Assembly (NCBI GenBank): GCA_016110215.1
Contig: JADWQD010000023.1
Coordinates: 186,001 to 250,000, forward strand
DNA: 64,000 nucleotides
From: Capronia americana
Taxonomy: Eukaryota > Ascomycota > Eurotiomycetes > Chaetothyriales > Herpotrichiellaceae
Direction of reading: 5' to 3'
In this document: piece after piece, positions 10,721 to 22,733 of the stretch
How the letters are laid out: each line of letters opens with the position of its first letter
How positions within the stretch are numbered: the first letter of the stretch is position 1
Position numbers and translations under genes: made by a program
Notes under the pieces: generated by a model
What the model was told of the DNA's origin: nothing
The model's input: only the letters and a program-made list of their open reading frames with translations
Databases searched by the model: none

Positions 10721-11974
10721 CTACTTACTGGATAGAGCTGACACCCCAGGCAAATCCTTACCCTCGAGCAACTCCAGGCTCGCACCACCGCCAGTTGAGA
10801 CATGGCTCAGCTTGTCCTCAACTCCATATTTGGCTGCAACAGTGGCCGTATCACCTCCGCCGATGATGACGATCTTCCCTTTCTCGGCTGCTGCAACGGC
10901 GGCATCTAGAGTCTGTTTCGTACCATTCGCGAACTTGTCGAACTCGAAGACACCGGGAGGGCCGTTCCACAGGATTGTTTGTGCCTCGTCAATTGCTTGT
11001 TTGTACAGCTCGATGCTCTTCTCGCCGCAGTCAAGACCCATCCAGCCGTCTGGAATACCCTCGTCATCTGTAGCAGTGCCGGTCTGAGCATCCTTGTCGA
11101 ACTTGTCGGCGGTGATGTAGTCAACAGGTAGGACGATCTTAACATTGTTCTTCTTGGCCTTCTCCACCAGTTCAGCGACCTTCTCACTTCCGGGTTGATC
11201 AAACAAGCTGTTCCCGATCTTGACGCCTTCCAAAGTTTTCTTGAATGTGAAAGCCATACCACCGCAGACGATGAGGCTGTTTACTTTGCCCAGCAGGTTG
11301 TCAATCAGCTGAATCTTGTCTGACACTTTAGCACCGCCGAGGATCGCGAGGAAGGGCCGCTTCGGGTTCTCCAGAGCTTGAGCGAAGTAGTCAAGTTCCT
11401 TCTTCATCAAGAAGCCTGCGGCCTTCTGAGGTAGGTCCACACCGACCATGGAGCTGTGAGCACGATGAGCCGTTCCGAAGGCATCGTTGACGTAGACATC
11501 GCCCAAAGCTGTCAGGCCCTGGCGGAACTTGGCTACAGCATCCTTGTCTGCCTTCACCTTTTTGCCTTCGGCGTCCTTAGAGCTTCCCTCTTCTTCAGCA
11601 TGGAAACGGAGATTCTCCAGCAAGATGACCTGGCCTCCGCTGGCCTTGTTCACTGTCTCTTCTACCTCGGGACCAACACAGTCGTCTGTGAAGGTCACAC
11701 TCTTGCCCAGGAGCTTCTCGAGCTCGGGGACGACGGGACGCAAGCTGTATTTGGCGTTCTTCTTCCCGTCCGGCCGACCGAGGTGGGACATGAGGATGAC
11801 GGCTTTGGCCCCGTGGTCGATGGCGTATTTGATGGTGGGAAGCGCGCCAACTATTCTCTGCGGATTGGTAACATGTTTCTCGCTATCGAGGGGGACGTTG
11901 AAGTCGACTCGGATCAGGACGCGCTTGTCTTTGAGGTCGACATCGGTTATGGAGAGCTTGTTTGAGAGAGACAT
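10721..11974 (-). CDS. PGK1: Phosphoglycerate kinase
   Basis: Glycolytic enzyme converting 1,3-bisphosphoglycerate + ADP to 3-phosphoglycerate + ATP; cytosolic, monomeric. Intronless, 417 residues from ATG 11974-11972 (MSLSNKLSITDVDL), the normal length. Visible are the N-domain substrate-binding RVDFNVPL (about 22-29), SHLGRPDGK, the hinge-side GGAKVSDK, and the C-domain nucleotide-binding GGGDTATVAAK near residue 380. An upstream in-frame extension is rejected because PGKs start at this point. It is convergent with SEM1 (219 bases between stops). Codon choice is strongly biased to C-ending codons, as expected for high expression. Confidence 0.97.
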   Translation of the reverse strand: MSLSNKLSITDVDLKDKRVLIRVDFNVPLDSEKHVTNPQRIVGALPTIKYAIDHGAKAVILMSHLGRPDGKKNAKYSLRPVVPELEKLLGKSVTFTDDCVGPEVEETVNKASGGQVILLENLRFHAEEEGSSKDAEGKKVKADKDAVAKFRQGLTALGDVYVNDAFGTAHRAHSSMVGVDLPQKAAGFLMKKELDYFAQALENPKRPFLAILGGAKVSDKIQLIDNLLGKVNSLIVCGGMAFTFKKTLEGVKIGNSLFDQPGSEKVAELVEKAKKNNVKIVLPVDYITADKFDKDAQTGTATDDEGIPDGWMGLDCGEKSIELYKQAIDEAQTILWNGPPGVFEFDKFANGTKQTLDAAVAAAEKGKIVIIGGGDTATVAAKYGVEDKLSHVSTGGGASLELLEGKDLPGVSALSSK

Positions 11975-13059
11975 GCTGGATTGGACCGGTACGAATGTGG
12001 TATGACTGAGGAATGATAGAAGGAAGTACAACGAAGAGCAAGAAGTGTCTCAATGAGCTTTGAACGCTGAGTAGAAGATTTAATCACTTCTCGGAACCAC
12101 AGAGGGGTCAAATCGGGTTGGGCAACAGCAGAAGCAAACTGGTGGGGTGATGAACAGAGGCACGCTTCGGAACCCGACGTCACAGCCAACAGTGGTCGCA
12201 GCGCTTTGTTAGCAAAGCTCTCAGCAATCCCTCACCTTTCGCCTATGCTGGCGAGCCCTGCATATTCCCCGACGCGTGAGCCAGGGCTTGGAGAACCGAT
12301 CAAAGGAAGCCAAATGGTCTTGGGAGTTCTTCCGTGCAGCAAATAATGCATGCGATTGGGAGGGGTTGCAGACTAGAATGGTTGCCTATATGAATACTCG
12401 ATGATAACAATCATCCCGGGGTAGACAACGTAGAATAAATATCTCTTCATGACCGGCTCATCGAATCTCCCATGTCGAACTGGACACTGCGGCATCGTAT
12501 CCTGCGTGCAAGCTTTTGTCCACGCTGACTGGTGGGATGATGATCATGCGGACTTCCGCCAGACCCTGAGACAGCACCGAGACACAGCCACGAGCATTCT
12601 CCTGCCTGCGTGCCACTCATTGCGTGCTTTGCGCCGCCGACCTCTCTACAATCATTGATGCAAAAGACTCGAAAACTTGATCATCGGTTACACGAGACCA
12701 CACGTCTGAAATCCCGTCGTTCTGCATCCTTACCGTGGCATAGAAACGAGATCGAATTTACCTGGTGCTCCGTCAGTGCAGCCTGCGGTCCCGATTTCAG
12801 ACTCTGGCGTCACAGACGTACTTCATTGACCTCATAGCCTTGACAAACGAAACTCCTCCTTTCTTTCGCTTTTTCCCTCTTCTGACTTCCTCTTCTCACG
12901 ATGCTGGAAACATCGAGGCGGAAATCGCTAGCCTGGCTCAACAGTCGTTACATTTATGGAAGAATCGTACGTTCCGTAACTCTCTTCACAAGGCCTCGTT
13001 CCATACTGATGCCTTAACAGCCATTATTACACGCCATCATTTTCCTCGTCGAGTTAGCA
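11975..13059. other. Divergent promoter region PGK/Mpv17-like
   Basis: About 1.1 kb. The part next to the Mpv17-like gene has a CT-rich tract near 12858-12895. No gene or RNA was recognised. Confidence 0.5.
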
Positions 13060-13794
13060 ATGGCTGCCCGACTCATCGCCAAATTCAACTCCTACTATGC
13101 ACAGAAGCCTGTGCTCACGACCATGATCACGAATGCGGTAGGTGGAACAACTCTGCGGCGGCTGGATGAAGATTGACAGAACCAGATTCTTGGCGGCATC
13201 GCAGACACGGTGGCACAGTCAATAACAGCATTTCGGGCGAGACAAGCGATGATTCCTAGTACGACCGAATCAAGATACCTCATCTCCTCTGGCGTTGAAC
13301 TCGAAGACCTCAACGAGAAGCCGACAAGACTGTCGCCTGACCTAGATCCCCGCAGAAGTGGCCCTCAGCCTTTCGATTTCGAACGCCTGACTCGGTTCAT
13401 GTCATATGGTTTTCTCATGGCGCCCCTACAATTCCTGTGGTTTGGTCGACTCACAAGGTGGTTTCCGATCGGCCCCAAAAACGGGAACACCCAAGCCTTG
13501 AAGAGAGTAGCCATGGATCAGCTTATGTTCGCTCCCGTCGGTCTCTCCTGCTTCTTCACGTTCATGACTGTCGCGGAAGGGGGTGGGAGAAAAGAGGTTG
13601 CGACAAAATTCAAGGACATATATCTGCCTACGCTGAGGGCAAACTACATTCTCTGGCCTGCGGTCCAGATCATCAACTTCCGGCTCATGCCTCTTCAGTT
13701 TCAAATCCCATTCGTCAGTACGGTGGGGATTGCCTGGACAGCATATCTCAGTTTGACCAACTCGAGCGAGGACGAGGCGCAAGGGCTCCAGTGA
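13060..13794 (+). CDS. Mpv17/PMP22 family membrane protein
   Basis: Two exons, 13060-13137 and 13186-13794, give 228 residues. The N-terminal KFNSYYAQKPVLTTMITNA followed, across the intron, by ILGGIADTVAQ is the classic Mpv17/PMP22/Sym1 opening. The C-terminal half carries DQLMFAPVGLSCFF and the LRANYILWPAVQIINFRLMP block with the W-P-x-x-Q-x-x-N-F signature. About four TM helices are expected, in the mitochondrial inner or peroxisomal membrane. An insertion of roughly 40 residues between the first helix and the rest (about 40-85) is longer than in yeast Sym1. Function in the family is poorly defined (channel or stress-related). Confidence 0.9.
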
Positions 13795-14714
13795 AGGCGC
13801 TTAGAAAGGCAGCTTTATCAGCGAGGAGATACCCAATGATCAGCATCAACGGCGTTTGAGGTGGCATTCTCATCACGAAACGTACACAGTCAGGGCGCGA
13901 GCTCATCAATCCCAACAGAATATTGTTATTATGTTCACTTCTGTCAATCAGTGAAACATCTCTCGTTAACTCCGTTCTTCTAGATCGCCGTGAGAATGCT
14001 ACATCTCCCGGTCTCACCCAGAACTCTGGCTTTGGATATGCGCTGTGGGCCTGCTTGGACTCGCGAACGCCCAAATGATTTCGAAGGACTGGAGCCCGCC
14101 GAAGAAAGTCACTTTCCGATAGTAAACCGGGAAAAGTGCCTACCCCTCTTGATCATATATCCCGTTCGAACGATCCTCTGAAGAGAGACCTTCTGGACCT
14201 CGCAAAACCGATCCCCAGTGGGGCGCCAAAGATACAGATAGCAATGTCCAGCCGTTCGAGGTGTCTGGCACATCCACGGAAACAACGCACCCTCGATGTG
14301 TTCCCAAGTCACCCTGGGCAGTCGCACCAACGAGGTAGGTCATCGTGAGAACCGCTATTCGAAACCATAGCCCCGGCTGATTTGCCTATATTTCGCAATC
14401 CTGCAAACACCTGAAGGTCAGAGCAGCCAGTGAAGGCAGCTACGTCACCTGTGGTGCGCTACGTGCTGGCTGTTACAATATGAACGGCCGATCCTTAGCA
14501 AATGGAACGGATGCGGCTATGCCATCAAAGCCATCAAAAGTGGCTTTTCCTTTCTTGTCACTGTCTAGGCGTGCACATAATTTAGAACTCCACACTCCCT
14601 CCACTTGCGCCCATGAACATCTAAGTGCTGAAGTGGCCACAGACGCCTACGCCCTAGTTCGGCGGAACCGCCTTGTCAATGGCGTGCTTCGACGTGAAAG
14701 ACTGAAGCCCGAAT
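13795..14714. other. Convergent intergenic region
   Basis: About 920 bases between the stops of the Mpv17-like and argininosuccinate synthase genes. Only short frames are present; nothing recognised. Confidence 0.5.
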
Positions 14715-16083
14715 TCACAGCAAGTGCTCCCCTTTCTCCGCCTTCATCTGCCCATACTTCTTCAAACGAATGGCCTGGACCTTGATGAAACCGCCCGTCT
14801 CAGAGGGCTCGAAGCTGCCGATCTCATCCATACTGGACTCGCTCTCATCGTACAGCTTCTCGGTCTGCGATGACCGACCCATGACGATGCAGTTGCCCTT
14901 GTACAGACGGAGGCGGACCTGGCCGTTCACGCTCTTTTGAGACTCGATGATGCTTGCCTCCAGGAATTCCCGCTCGGGGGAGAAGTACAGGCCGTTGTAT
15001 AAGACGCGGGACCAGCCGATCGTAACGAATTGGTCGCGCAGGGCTCGGATTTCGCGGTCGAGCGTCAAGCCTTCGAGGTCCATGTGGGCGGAGCGGAGGA
15101 TTGTAAGACCGGGGGTTTCGTAGCAGCCACGGCTCTTCAACCCGATGAAACGGTTCTCGACAATGTCAATGCGGCCGACGCCATGTTTGCGGGCGAGCGC
15201 GTTGGCAGCCAGGAACAGCTCGGTGGGGTCTGTCTTGGTGCCTTGGGAGGCAGAAGTGATCTTCACGGGCAGACCTTTCTCGAAGTCGATCGTGACATCT
15301 TCAGGTTCATTGGGAGCGGAGAGGATGGGATCGGCGGTGAGCTTCCACATGTCGGCTGGTGGTGAGGTGTTTGGGTCTTCCAGAATGCCTGCCTCGTAGC
15401 TGCAGTGCGCCAGGTTCTCGTCCATGCTCCAAGGCTTGGACTTGGTCGATGTCACTGGAATGCCCATCTTCGCGGCATAGTCGAGCAGATCGTTTCGACC
15501 CTTGAACGTCTCATAGAACTCAGGAATGCGCCAGGGTGCAATGACCTGGATGGAAGGTTGGAGGGCGTAGAAGGCTAGTTCGAACCGAACTTGGTCGTTG
15601 CCCTTACCAGTGCAGCCATGCGAGATGAACTGACAGCCTTCCTTCTGGGCGACTTTGACCTGAGCGCGGGCGATGACGGGACGCGCGAGAGATGTCCCAA
15701 GCAGGTAGACGTTCTCGTACGAGGCGTTGCATTGGATGGCTGGGAAGCAAAGCTCGCGGACGAACTCGTCGATTACATTCTCGACTACACGGCTGTCAGC
15801 TTCTCCGGGTTCTGTCGTACCGAGACACGGAGCATACCGTAGCATTGCTTCGCTCCAATTTTCAATGCCTTCTCCTTCGCAGCTTCGAAGTCCTCTTCCT
15901 GCCCGATGTTCGCCATAAAGCAGATGACATCGTAGCCCTTTTCGATCAACCAGGCCAAGATACAAGACGTATCCAAGCCGCCCGAGTACTGCCCACATCG
16001 ATTAGTGTCTCGATTGAGTTGGGTGAGATTGCAAGAGAGAAGTGACCACTTACGGCCAGACAGACGCGTTGTTTCTCAGGCAT
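14715..16083 (-). CDS. ARG1: Argininosuccinate synthase
   Basis: Seventh step of arginine synthesis: citrulline + aspartate + ATP to argininosuccinate; cytosolic tetramer. Exons (minus strand) are 16083-16054, 15988-15838 and 15784-14715, giving 416 residues. The first exon encodes just ten residues. The ATP-pyrophosphatase P-loop YSGGLDTS starts at the first residue of exon 2. Further family blocks are YLLGTSLARP, HGCTGKGNDQVRFE and the WSMDENLAHCSYE substrate-binding loop. Both introns are GT-AG and their removal joins IGAKQCY to VENVID in frame. Length and motifs fit an intact gene. Confidence 0.96.
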
Positions 16084-16832
16084 GATGTCGTGTGACGGGT
16101 ATTCTAAGGATGCAGTTGGTGAAAGACGAGCGAAACAACCTGGCTCCTGACGTCCGAGCAGGCCTTCTTAAGCCCCAGGAAGAGCTTGGTCTCGCGAAAA
16201 ATTTTCAGCTTGCAGCCCTCTGAGCAGGTACCAAACCACAAACCACTGCGGTCGAGCGAGCAATCACTGGCGGTGAAATTGTGTCATATCCTGGTGAGCT
16301 GCGGGAAAATTTACAGAAAATTGTGGGGAAAACCACCAGATAAGTCGGTGACCAATCGATAAGCTTCTCCTCCTGCTGTGGAGGTTTGCCATTCATCGCG
16401 ACGGATGGGGCTTTGGTTTTTCTTTTGACATCGAAGCAGGTCTGCTTCGTAGTCTGTCGACGCTTGGATACCTTGAACAACTTCTGGGTCCTCAAAGATG
16501 TCTCGGAGACCTCACACTGTCGAGTAAACAGGGATGAGGCCGGAGAGAGAGGCGATAAGACGACCGCCCAGAAGAGCCGGCCGGACTGACCACAACCCCC
16601 GAAGACAGCGATGCCGGTCATGCTGTGGCTCAAGGTGGCCAGGCTACCTCAGGTCATGGGACGGTGTACCCTTGGGCTTGATGTACTGAAACAAAAGGAG
16701 ATTGACGACGGTGGACTGTATCTTGCGAAAGGAGACGGCTCAACGGTTTGGCATTTTCGAGCGAATGTGAAAGCTAAACGGTCGCTTCGCTCCGACAAGT
16801 TGATGGATGTCCTTCGATCAGGGCCTTCATTT
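16084..16832. other. Upstream region of argininosuccinate synthase
   Basis: About 750 bases between the ARG1 start and the stop of the CUS2-like gene, both on the minus strand. A few short frames occur on both strands, none with recognisable content. Confidence 0.5.
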
Positions 16833-18260
16833 TCAATTAGCCGCTTCAAGCCACGAGCCGAACTTGTCCAGCCGCCCTCCCTCTTCCTCTTCGTCCTCCT
16901 CGTCGACAAATCCGACCTTCTTATCGCTCGACTTCTTGAACTTTTCGTTGCCTGTTGCTATATATGCTTCCAACTGTCTCTCGTCGAACCATCGCCCATT
17001 CATGAGCTGTGAGAAGTCAGTTCCGAGCCAGTAAATAGAAGTCTGACGGACATACGCGAACACAAGCAGCGGCGGCTTCTGCATTTGAGAATCGCACGCT
17101 CGCAACACCTTCATCTTCCTTGTCGAAGAGCACAACGTTTGTGACTTCCCCGAGCTTTGCGCATTCATCTCGGATGTCCTCTTTGATCTCGAGCATTGCT
17201 GCTGGATCCTCCTGTTTGATGTCAGACAGTCTCTCGGAAAGCGGACATGTTTCAAACCTCGAGCTCTTGCAGTGTAAACATGTGCTTCAGGATCACGACC
17301 CTATCCCATTTGGAGCTCGTATCGTTTATTGTTTGAGGGTCATCGTCGTCCCAATCGGTCAATTTCCTGCGGCTCATCAGTCTCGCACCTGTGACAAGTG
17401 TAGCTGACGTACGCGTTCATCTTCGCCGTCCGCTTGATTATCTTCTTCTTGTCCTTGTTACTCGTCTTGGCCGGCGCATCCTGTTGACTCTTGTACGAGA
17501 AGTCCGCAGCCTGCACCCTCATCTTGCCCACCGACCCTTCTGCGCCAAGTCGAAAGTCCGTGTCGTCAAGCATTTGTACGGCTAGGTTGACAGATTCCGG
17601 GCGGAAATACACCACAAGCGCGTCGCCCTTGAACTGGCCCTTGTCGTCCTCGTACATCTTTATCCGTGGCTTGCCCGAGTCGATCTCTTCTGCGATGACG
17701 CCGCACTTGGAAAAGACATGTTCTATTTCTTCTTGGTCGACATCTAGCGGGAGGGAGGTGACATAGACCGCGGTATTGACTCGAGCTTTCTTCGGTTTGC
17801 TGCCGGACTGACGAGATTCTTAGCGCATCTTCCGTGCATATCGTAGTTCAACGTACCTCGTCGCCATTGGGTTGTTTCCGCTTCTTCTTTTGCTGCGCAG
17901 TCGGCGTAGCATCGTCGTCAACTCCTGCAACCCTGTATATTTGGCTTTGTTGATCCAGTAGTGTCTGGTCCAGCTACAACGAAGACACAACATCCAGGAG
18001 GTTAGAATCTGTTCCATACACGGGTGTTCGCCGGTGTACACGCTGCATTCGGAGGCGACTCATGTTTGCGATTTGTAGCCTACCACTGGAATCCATCTTT
18101 TCAGAGCAGTGTCCCATTCGAACTCATTGCCCTCTTCGGTTTCGAGGATGAATTTGTTGTCGAGTCTCGACCACGACACGCGGGGATCGGCATCAAATTC
18201 GGTTGGGTCTTGAGGGAGGCCTGTTTGGACGCCTTCCGGCGGGAGATCCTGGTCGGCCAT
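16833..18260 (-). CDS. CUS2: CUS2/HTATSF1-type splicing factor with two RRMs
   Basis: Nuclear U2 snRNP-associated factor that assists U2/SF3b function in yeast and human homologues. Six exons on the minus strand (18260-18084, 17973-17857, 17807-17413, 17366-17258, 17211-17056, 17006-16833) give 375 residues. An N-terminal region (1-100) ends in a Lys-rich stretch KKKRKQ, a likely nuclear signal. RRM1 (about 105-195) starts TAVYVTSLPLDV. A basic linker follows, then RRM2 (about 245-345), which starts RVVILKHMF and has the UHM-type ending NGRWFDERQLEAYI. An acidic tail EEDEEEEGG closes the protein. Five small introns with good consensus keep the frame throughout. The start at MADQDLPPEG is favoured; an upstream in-frame ATG exists. 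Confidence 0.88.
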
Positions 18261-18497
18261 CGGAGGGAGTCGTAGCAGCTGGTCTTCAACGGAGGGCGCG
18301 CAGGCAAACAATGATGCAGAAGAAAGCTGTGGTGGGGAATGTTCAGCCTTGTTATGCAATACGCAGCCTTGCCGCGCGAGTTCGAAATCTATCTCCGACA
18401 AGAAGAATTCTTTGTTGGTTTTCAGTCACACGGATTTTACAGCTCGATATCTGAACGGGCGGCGCGTCCAAAGTTACAGCACATCCGTGCAAGTCCA

Positions 18498-19630
18498 CTA
18501 ATCAGTCCAGACATTCCCTGATGCAATAACGTCAAACACCTTCATTGTGTGCTCCCAAACCTTCTCGCCAACTCCCTCCGCCCTGTACTTCTCGATTATT
18601 CTTGCATTATGACATGCTTCCCCATCAATGCCTACCCCATATGCACCACTGCCAATATTGTTGTCCGTTCCCGTTGCGACCGCAAGGTTCGACGTACCAG
18701 CAAATGCAGCCTTTGAGGATTCGTCTCCTGTCCCGTGACGTGCTGGGAATCTCCGTGGAGATGCAAGGAACAGCGTCCTCTCGCCAGTTTCGGGCACTGG
18801 CGTGGCGAAGAGACTGAAAACAGGTCCAAATATCTTAAATATCAGCTTGACCCAGAGAGGTACCCCTGGATTCTGGAACGCTTTGGTCATGACCATCCCT
18901 GGGAACAGATGTACCAGGCTGAGTTTGCCCGGATGTTGTCTCGCCAAATGTTCGAAGAAGAACGTGTGCATGATGCATACGTGGGATCTGACAGTCAGCA
19001 TGCCCCAATGTTTGGGGTCACGGATGGAAATGTCGTCAAGGTGAAACTCTGCTTCCTTGCCAGCAGCAAAGACTGAGATGACATGCGCAGGCAGGTCAGA
19101 TGCCAGGAGTAGCGGCAGAAGGTTCATGACGAACCGCATGCGCGAATAATATAGCAGTGAAACACGGAACTCGAGTCCTTCCTTGGTGTCTGACGAGGTG
19201 GTTAGCAGATACCCGGCCAGTCAGTCCGAGTATACGAACCTCTGCGAGGCGAGAAATTGAAATCTCCCTGGCTCATACAGAGCAGATCGATCCTGGCAAA
19301 GTCTTTCCCAGCAGTTCCCTTCTCCGCTCTAGTGATCTCTGAGCAGACTTTGTCCACTTCCTCCAACAGCGACAAATCTTTGGCGTGCACGAAGATGAAC
19401 TCTCCGGCAGGGCATAGTTGAGAGCAGTCGGCAAGGATCTTCTCGGTTGCTTCTTTGTTGCGGCCAACAACGTATGCTCGAAGGCCTTTGCCCTGGACGC
19501 CATGTGCAGTCGCTAAAGCCCGTAAAGTCGCCTCCCCAATCCCAGCCGTAGCACCGGCGAAGGCTGCTACGAAAGGACGGCTCTGAATAAGAGCCGTGTT
19601 GGCGGCACGGACAACCTCGAGCTGAACCAT
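18498..19630 (-). CDS. Short-chain dehydrogenase-like protein, atypical catalytic site
   Basis: Exons (minus strand) 19630-19240 and 19189-18498 give 360 residues. An N-terminal Rossmann motif of TGxxxGIG type reads GATAGIGEATLRALA (about 26-40), followed by YVVGRN at the end of the second strand and LLCMSQGDF in place of the usual NNAG. The canonical YxxxK active-site pair is not visible where expected (around HVCIMHTFFFEH), as in a group of fungal SDR-like proteins related to secondary metabolism or lipid processing. The intron has a GCTAAC branch site. Cofactor binding is likely; the reaction is unknown. Its stop is 237 bases from the CUS2-like start. Confidence 0.8.
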
Positions 19631-20333
19631 GGCTTTTGGCCGGTAGAGAATCCTTGCGGTTTGAAATGGACGCGGCGGTACTCGCAATGCAGCAATCAGC
19701 GCATGGGGTCACCAGAAGTTGCGATGCGTGAACCCTACATGGGACGGGCCCTGAAGCCTACCTTATATTGTGTTCCCCCTTCGGCGCATGGAGAAACCAT
19801 GTCCGCCAGGCTCGGGGACATCTTGAATGGCATTCATCAAGTAGATCAGGAATGAAGCGGATACTCAGCTTGACGGGTTCACAATGAAAGGAAATACGCA
19901 CATGGGTTAGCTTAATGCGGGAGGAGGCGTGAATAACCAATAGTGGCATTGGGAAAGACGTATTGACGCAAAGACTTTGCCGGCGATCTACCCTTCGTCC
20001 GACCCTCCGAGTCCGAGTGCCATCAGTTCTCGTCCGACTCAGCACGGCTCGGGTCCTCTTGAATGGATATCCTTGGAGTGAGCGACGGTCACTGGCTCCT
20101 ACGTGGGAACATGGCAATGAAGAGACAGCAACGTAGAATGTACTTAATTAAGTGATCAACAGCTGTAGAAACGTCCAGATTATTTTACTACCATGTTACC
20201 AGCCTTCCGTTATTCCCTAGCCTCGTCATTCAGATCATAAAACAAGTCGGAGAATATGTTCGAAGCGCCAGGAAGATCCACCAGCGTGTTGTTGCCCCTT
20301 AAAGAGTGCCTTCCAGCTGAAAGCAACGCCACG
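19631..20333. other. Intergenic region upstream of the SDR gene
   Basis: About 700 bases, with the SDR promoter and the 3' flank of the kelch gene. No further gene seen. Confidence 0.5.
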
Positions 20334-22733
20334 TCATAGGGTTCGAGAAGGATGCTCCTCCCCTGCGTCAATACCCTCGCCAGAAACAACCCTCGAAGAT
20401 TTCGGCCTAGAAGGCAACGCAGATTGCTCGTCATGGGCTTCTGGGTTCGGCGATGGGAAGGGTGAAGTCCCAATGTCGCTGACATCGGACTCCTTGCGCT
20501 CGTGTATGGGTCTTCCTTGCCGCAAATCAATGGGCGAGATTGCCCTCCCAATAGCTGATGTGTGCACACCTCCATCTGCTACCTCTCCTTCATGGATTGG
20601 CGCGAATCCTGAGCTCGTGATCACCGAATGCGACTGCGGCGAGGCTGGGGTGATGGAGTCGCCGGATTGTGACACCGAGGAACTGGGGATTCCCTGAGAT
20701 TGGCCCACGCCTCCTCCGCTGACAACGCTAGGTGGGTACATGGCCATATTGCGGATATCATAGTTGATGTCTTCAGGACCGGAGACGCGGGCCGAACCCT
20801 CAACCTCGTGCACTTCAGTATTCATGCCTTCAACTGGACCAGCATAATCATATCGCGGAGAACGAATCTGGGTGGATTGCGACCATCGTTCTTGATGTGC
20901 TCCGGCGTCACTTCCCCTGAAGTATCCGCCACCGGCTCCTTCGAGCTCGTGAGGCGCCATTTGCCCCATTGGGGGTGGTGAATGGGGGCCTTGCTCAACT
21001 TCAGTGACAGAAGAATCCGTCCCAATGTCCTTGTGAGGCGCATTCGAAGAGGTGGAGTAGATCCATGGGACAATCCAGCTCTTTCGGTTGTGGGCCACTT
21101 CGGATTGGGTGCCATCTTCCTTTGCGCGTTCCCGAGCCTTTCTCGCTTTGCGGCAGCACAGGAAAATAAGGACACCAACCAGGGCCCCAACAACCACGAC
21201 GGGAACAACCACGGCAACAGGAATCACCCAATCGCGGTTCGAATGATGAGACCCCGGAGCTGGTGTGGGTGAGCTGGTGTTTGTGGGCGCAGCGGTACTC
21301 TGCAGTTGGAATGGGCCGAAGGATCTGATCTTTGTCATGTCATACTTGTTCTGGAACCACCCTGCGACTGCGCTCGGCATAGGGCTGGCAGTTGGTGTCG
21401 CAGAAACGACATCAAGGACAATTTGGTTTGGCTTGTAGTCGTCATGAACGGTCGGGTCATAAGTGCCGGTCCAGTTGAAAGTGTTGAGATTGAACACGTC
21501 CACGGTATTATTGAATGTGGGAGGCGTCTCGCTAGATCCTGTGCCTCCGACGACGATCATCTGATCCGGGTACGGCTGGACACAAACGTGGTTGGTTCTT
21601 GCAGCGCCCTTACGGCCAGATGGCTCAGCCTTGATCCAGGTGAATGACGGTACCGACAAGATCCAAACATCATCGTTCGCATCGCCTCCATTGCTGTCCC
21701 AGCCACCATAAACGAAGATCTCGTGGTGCGAACCATCGGCACTAGAAGCTACAGTGGTGCAGAACTGTGCAAGAGGTGCCGGAGGAACTGGAGAGCTCGG
21801 GTTCAGCGGCTGAAGGCTCCATTGACTTGAGCCGATGTCATAGACGGGAAATTCTTTCAAGAACGTAAGGGACTGGGTGGCATTATCCTGCGGGACTTCG
21901 AAGTTGATGTCGGCTGGTTTGACCACGCCACCAATTGCAATCAGAATACCCTGCGACGACGTCGGGACCCACACAAGGCCGCCTTCAGCCCTCCATGTGA
22001 TGTTCTCGCCCAGAGGTGCCTTGATCCAATTGGCATGACCAAGGTCGGTCATTTGTACGATTATCAACCAAGGTGACTGATCGGTAGGTGGAGAGAAGTA
22101 CGAGTACTTGGTGCCGTTTGCATTGTACAAGCCGCCGAAGTAGAAAGCTGATTCTTCACTGGGTGCGTTGGCTCCGGCACCGTTCGTGACCGTGATGAAA
22201 GTTCCATCTTGAGGATCGTAGTTGAGGTTCGGTACGCCGAGGTTGATGTTCGAGGCTTCGGGCGCATCATACAACGGGAGGTTCACTGTACGCTCGTTGG
22301 TGTCCAGAGCAGTGAGGACCATACCACTGCAGCATCGTCAGTCCACGCATGTGCGATTCGGCTCTCGAACCACTTACCCCCACGCATAGAATTCATCGTA
22401 GTCGGCGAACATATAGCCATCCATATAAAAGTTCTGGACCGCAAATTCAGGAATTGTTTCGAAGAATGCCGGGTTGCCATTGACATCAAAGGTCTGGTTC
22501 ATGCTGAGCTTGAACAGCTGGCCATCCGTCGGGTTGACAGTTTCCAAGCTCTTCGTATCCCATTCCCCATTAGTCCAATTGCCTGTCTGTATCCAACCAC
22601 CTTCGAGGTAGACATTGTCTCTAATGAGTGCCGCGCGAGGTCTGTTCCAGGAAGCGATCTCACGTGCAGTGAAGTTGGCGACAACAAGGCTAACGAAGGG
22701 AAGCAGCCATGCGCCGCGCAAAAGGGACGACAT
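20334..22733 (-). CDS. Kelch-repeat single-pass membrane protein
   Basis: Exons (minus strand) 22733-22378 and 22326-20334 give 782 residues. A signal peptide (about 1-20, MSSLLRGAWLLPFVSLVVA) is followed by an extracellular beta-propeller of kelch-like units (about 40-440), seen in NVYLEGGW, EIFVYGGWDSNGGDANDDVWILSVPS (split across units) and MIVVGGTGSSE, with several N-x-S/T sequons. A Thr/Pro-rich stalk precedes a TM helix (about 482-507, valine-rich) and a cluster CCRKARKARERAKE on the cytosolic side. The remaining 260 residues are Ser/Pro-rich and probably disordered. This layout is common in Pezizomycotina surface proteins of unknown role; sensing or adhesion is only a guess. Confidence 0.85.
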
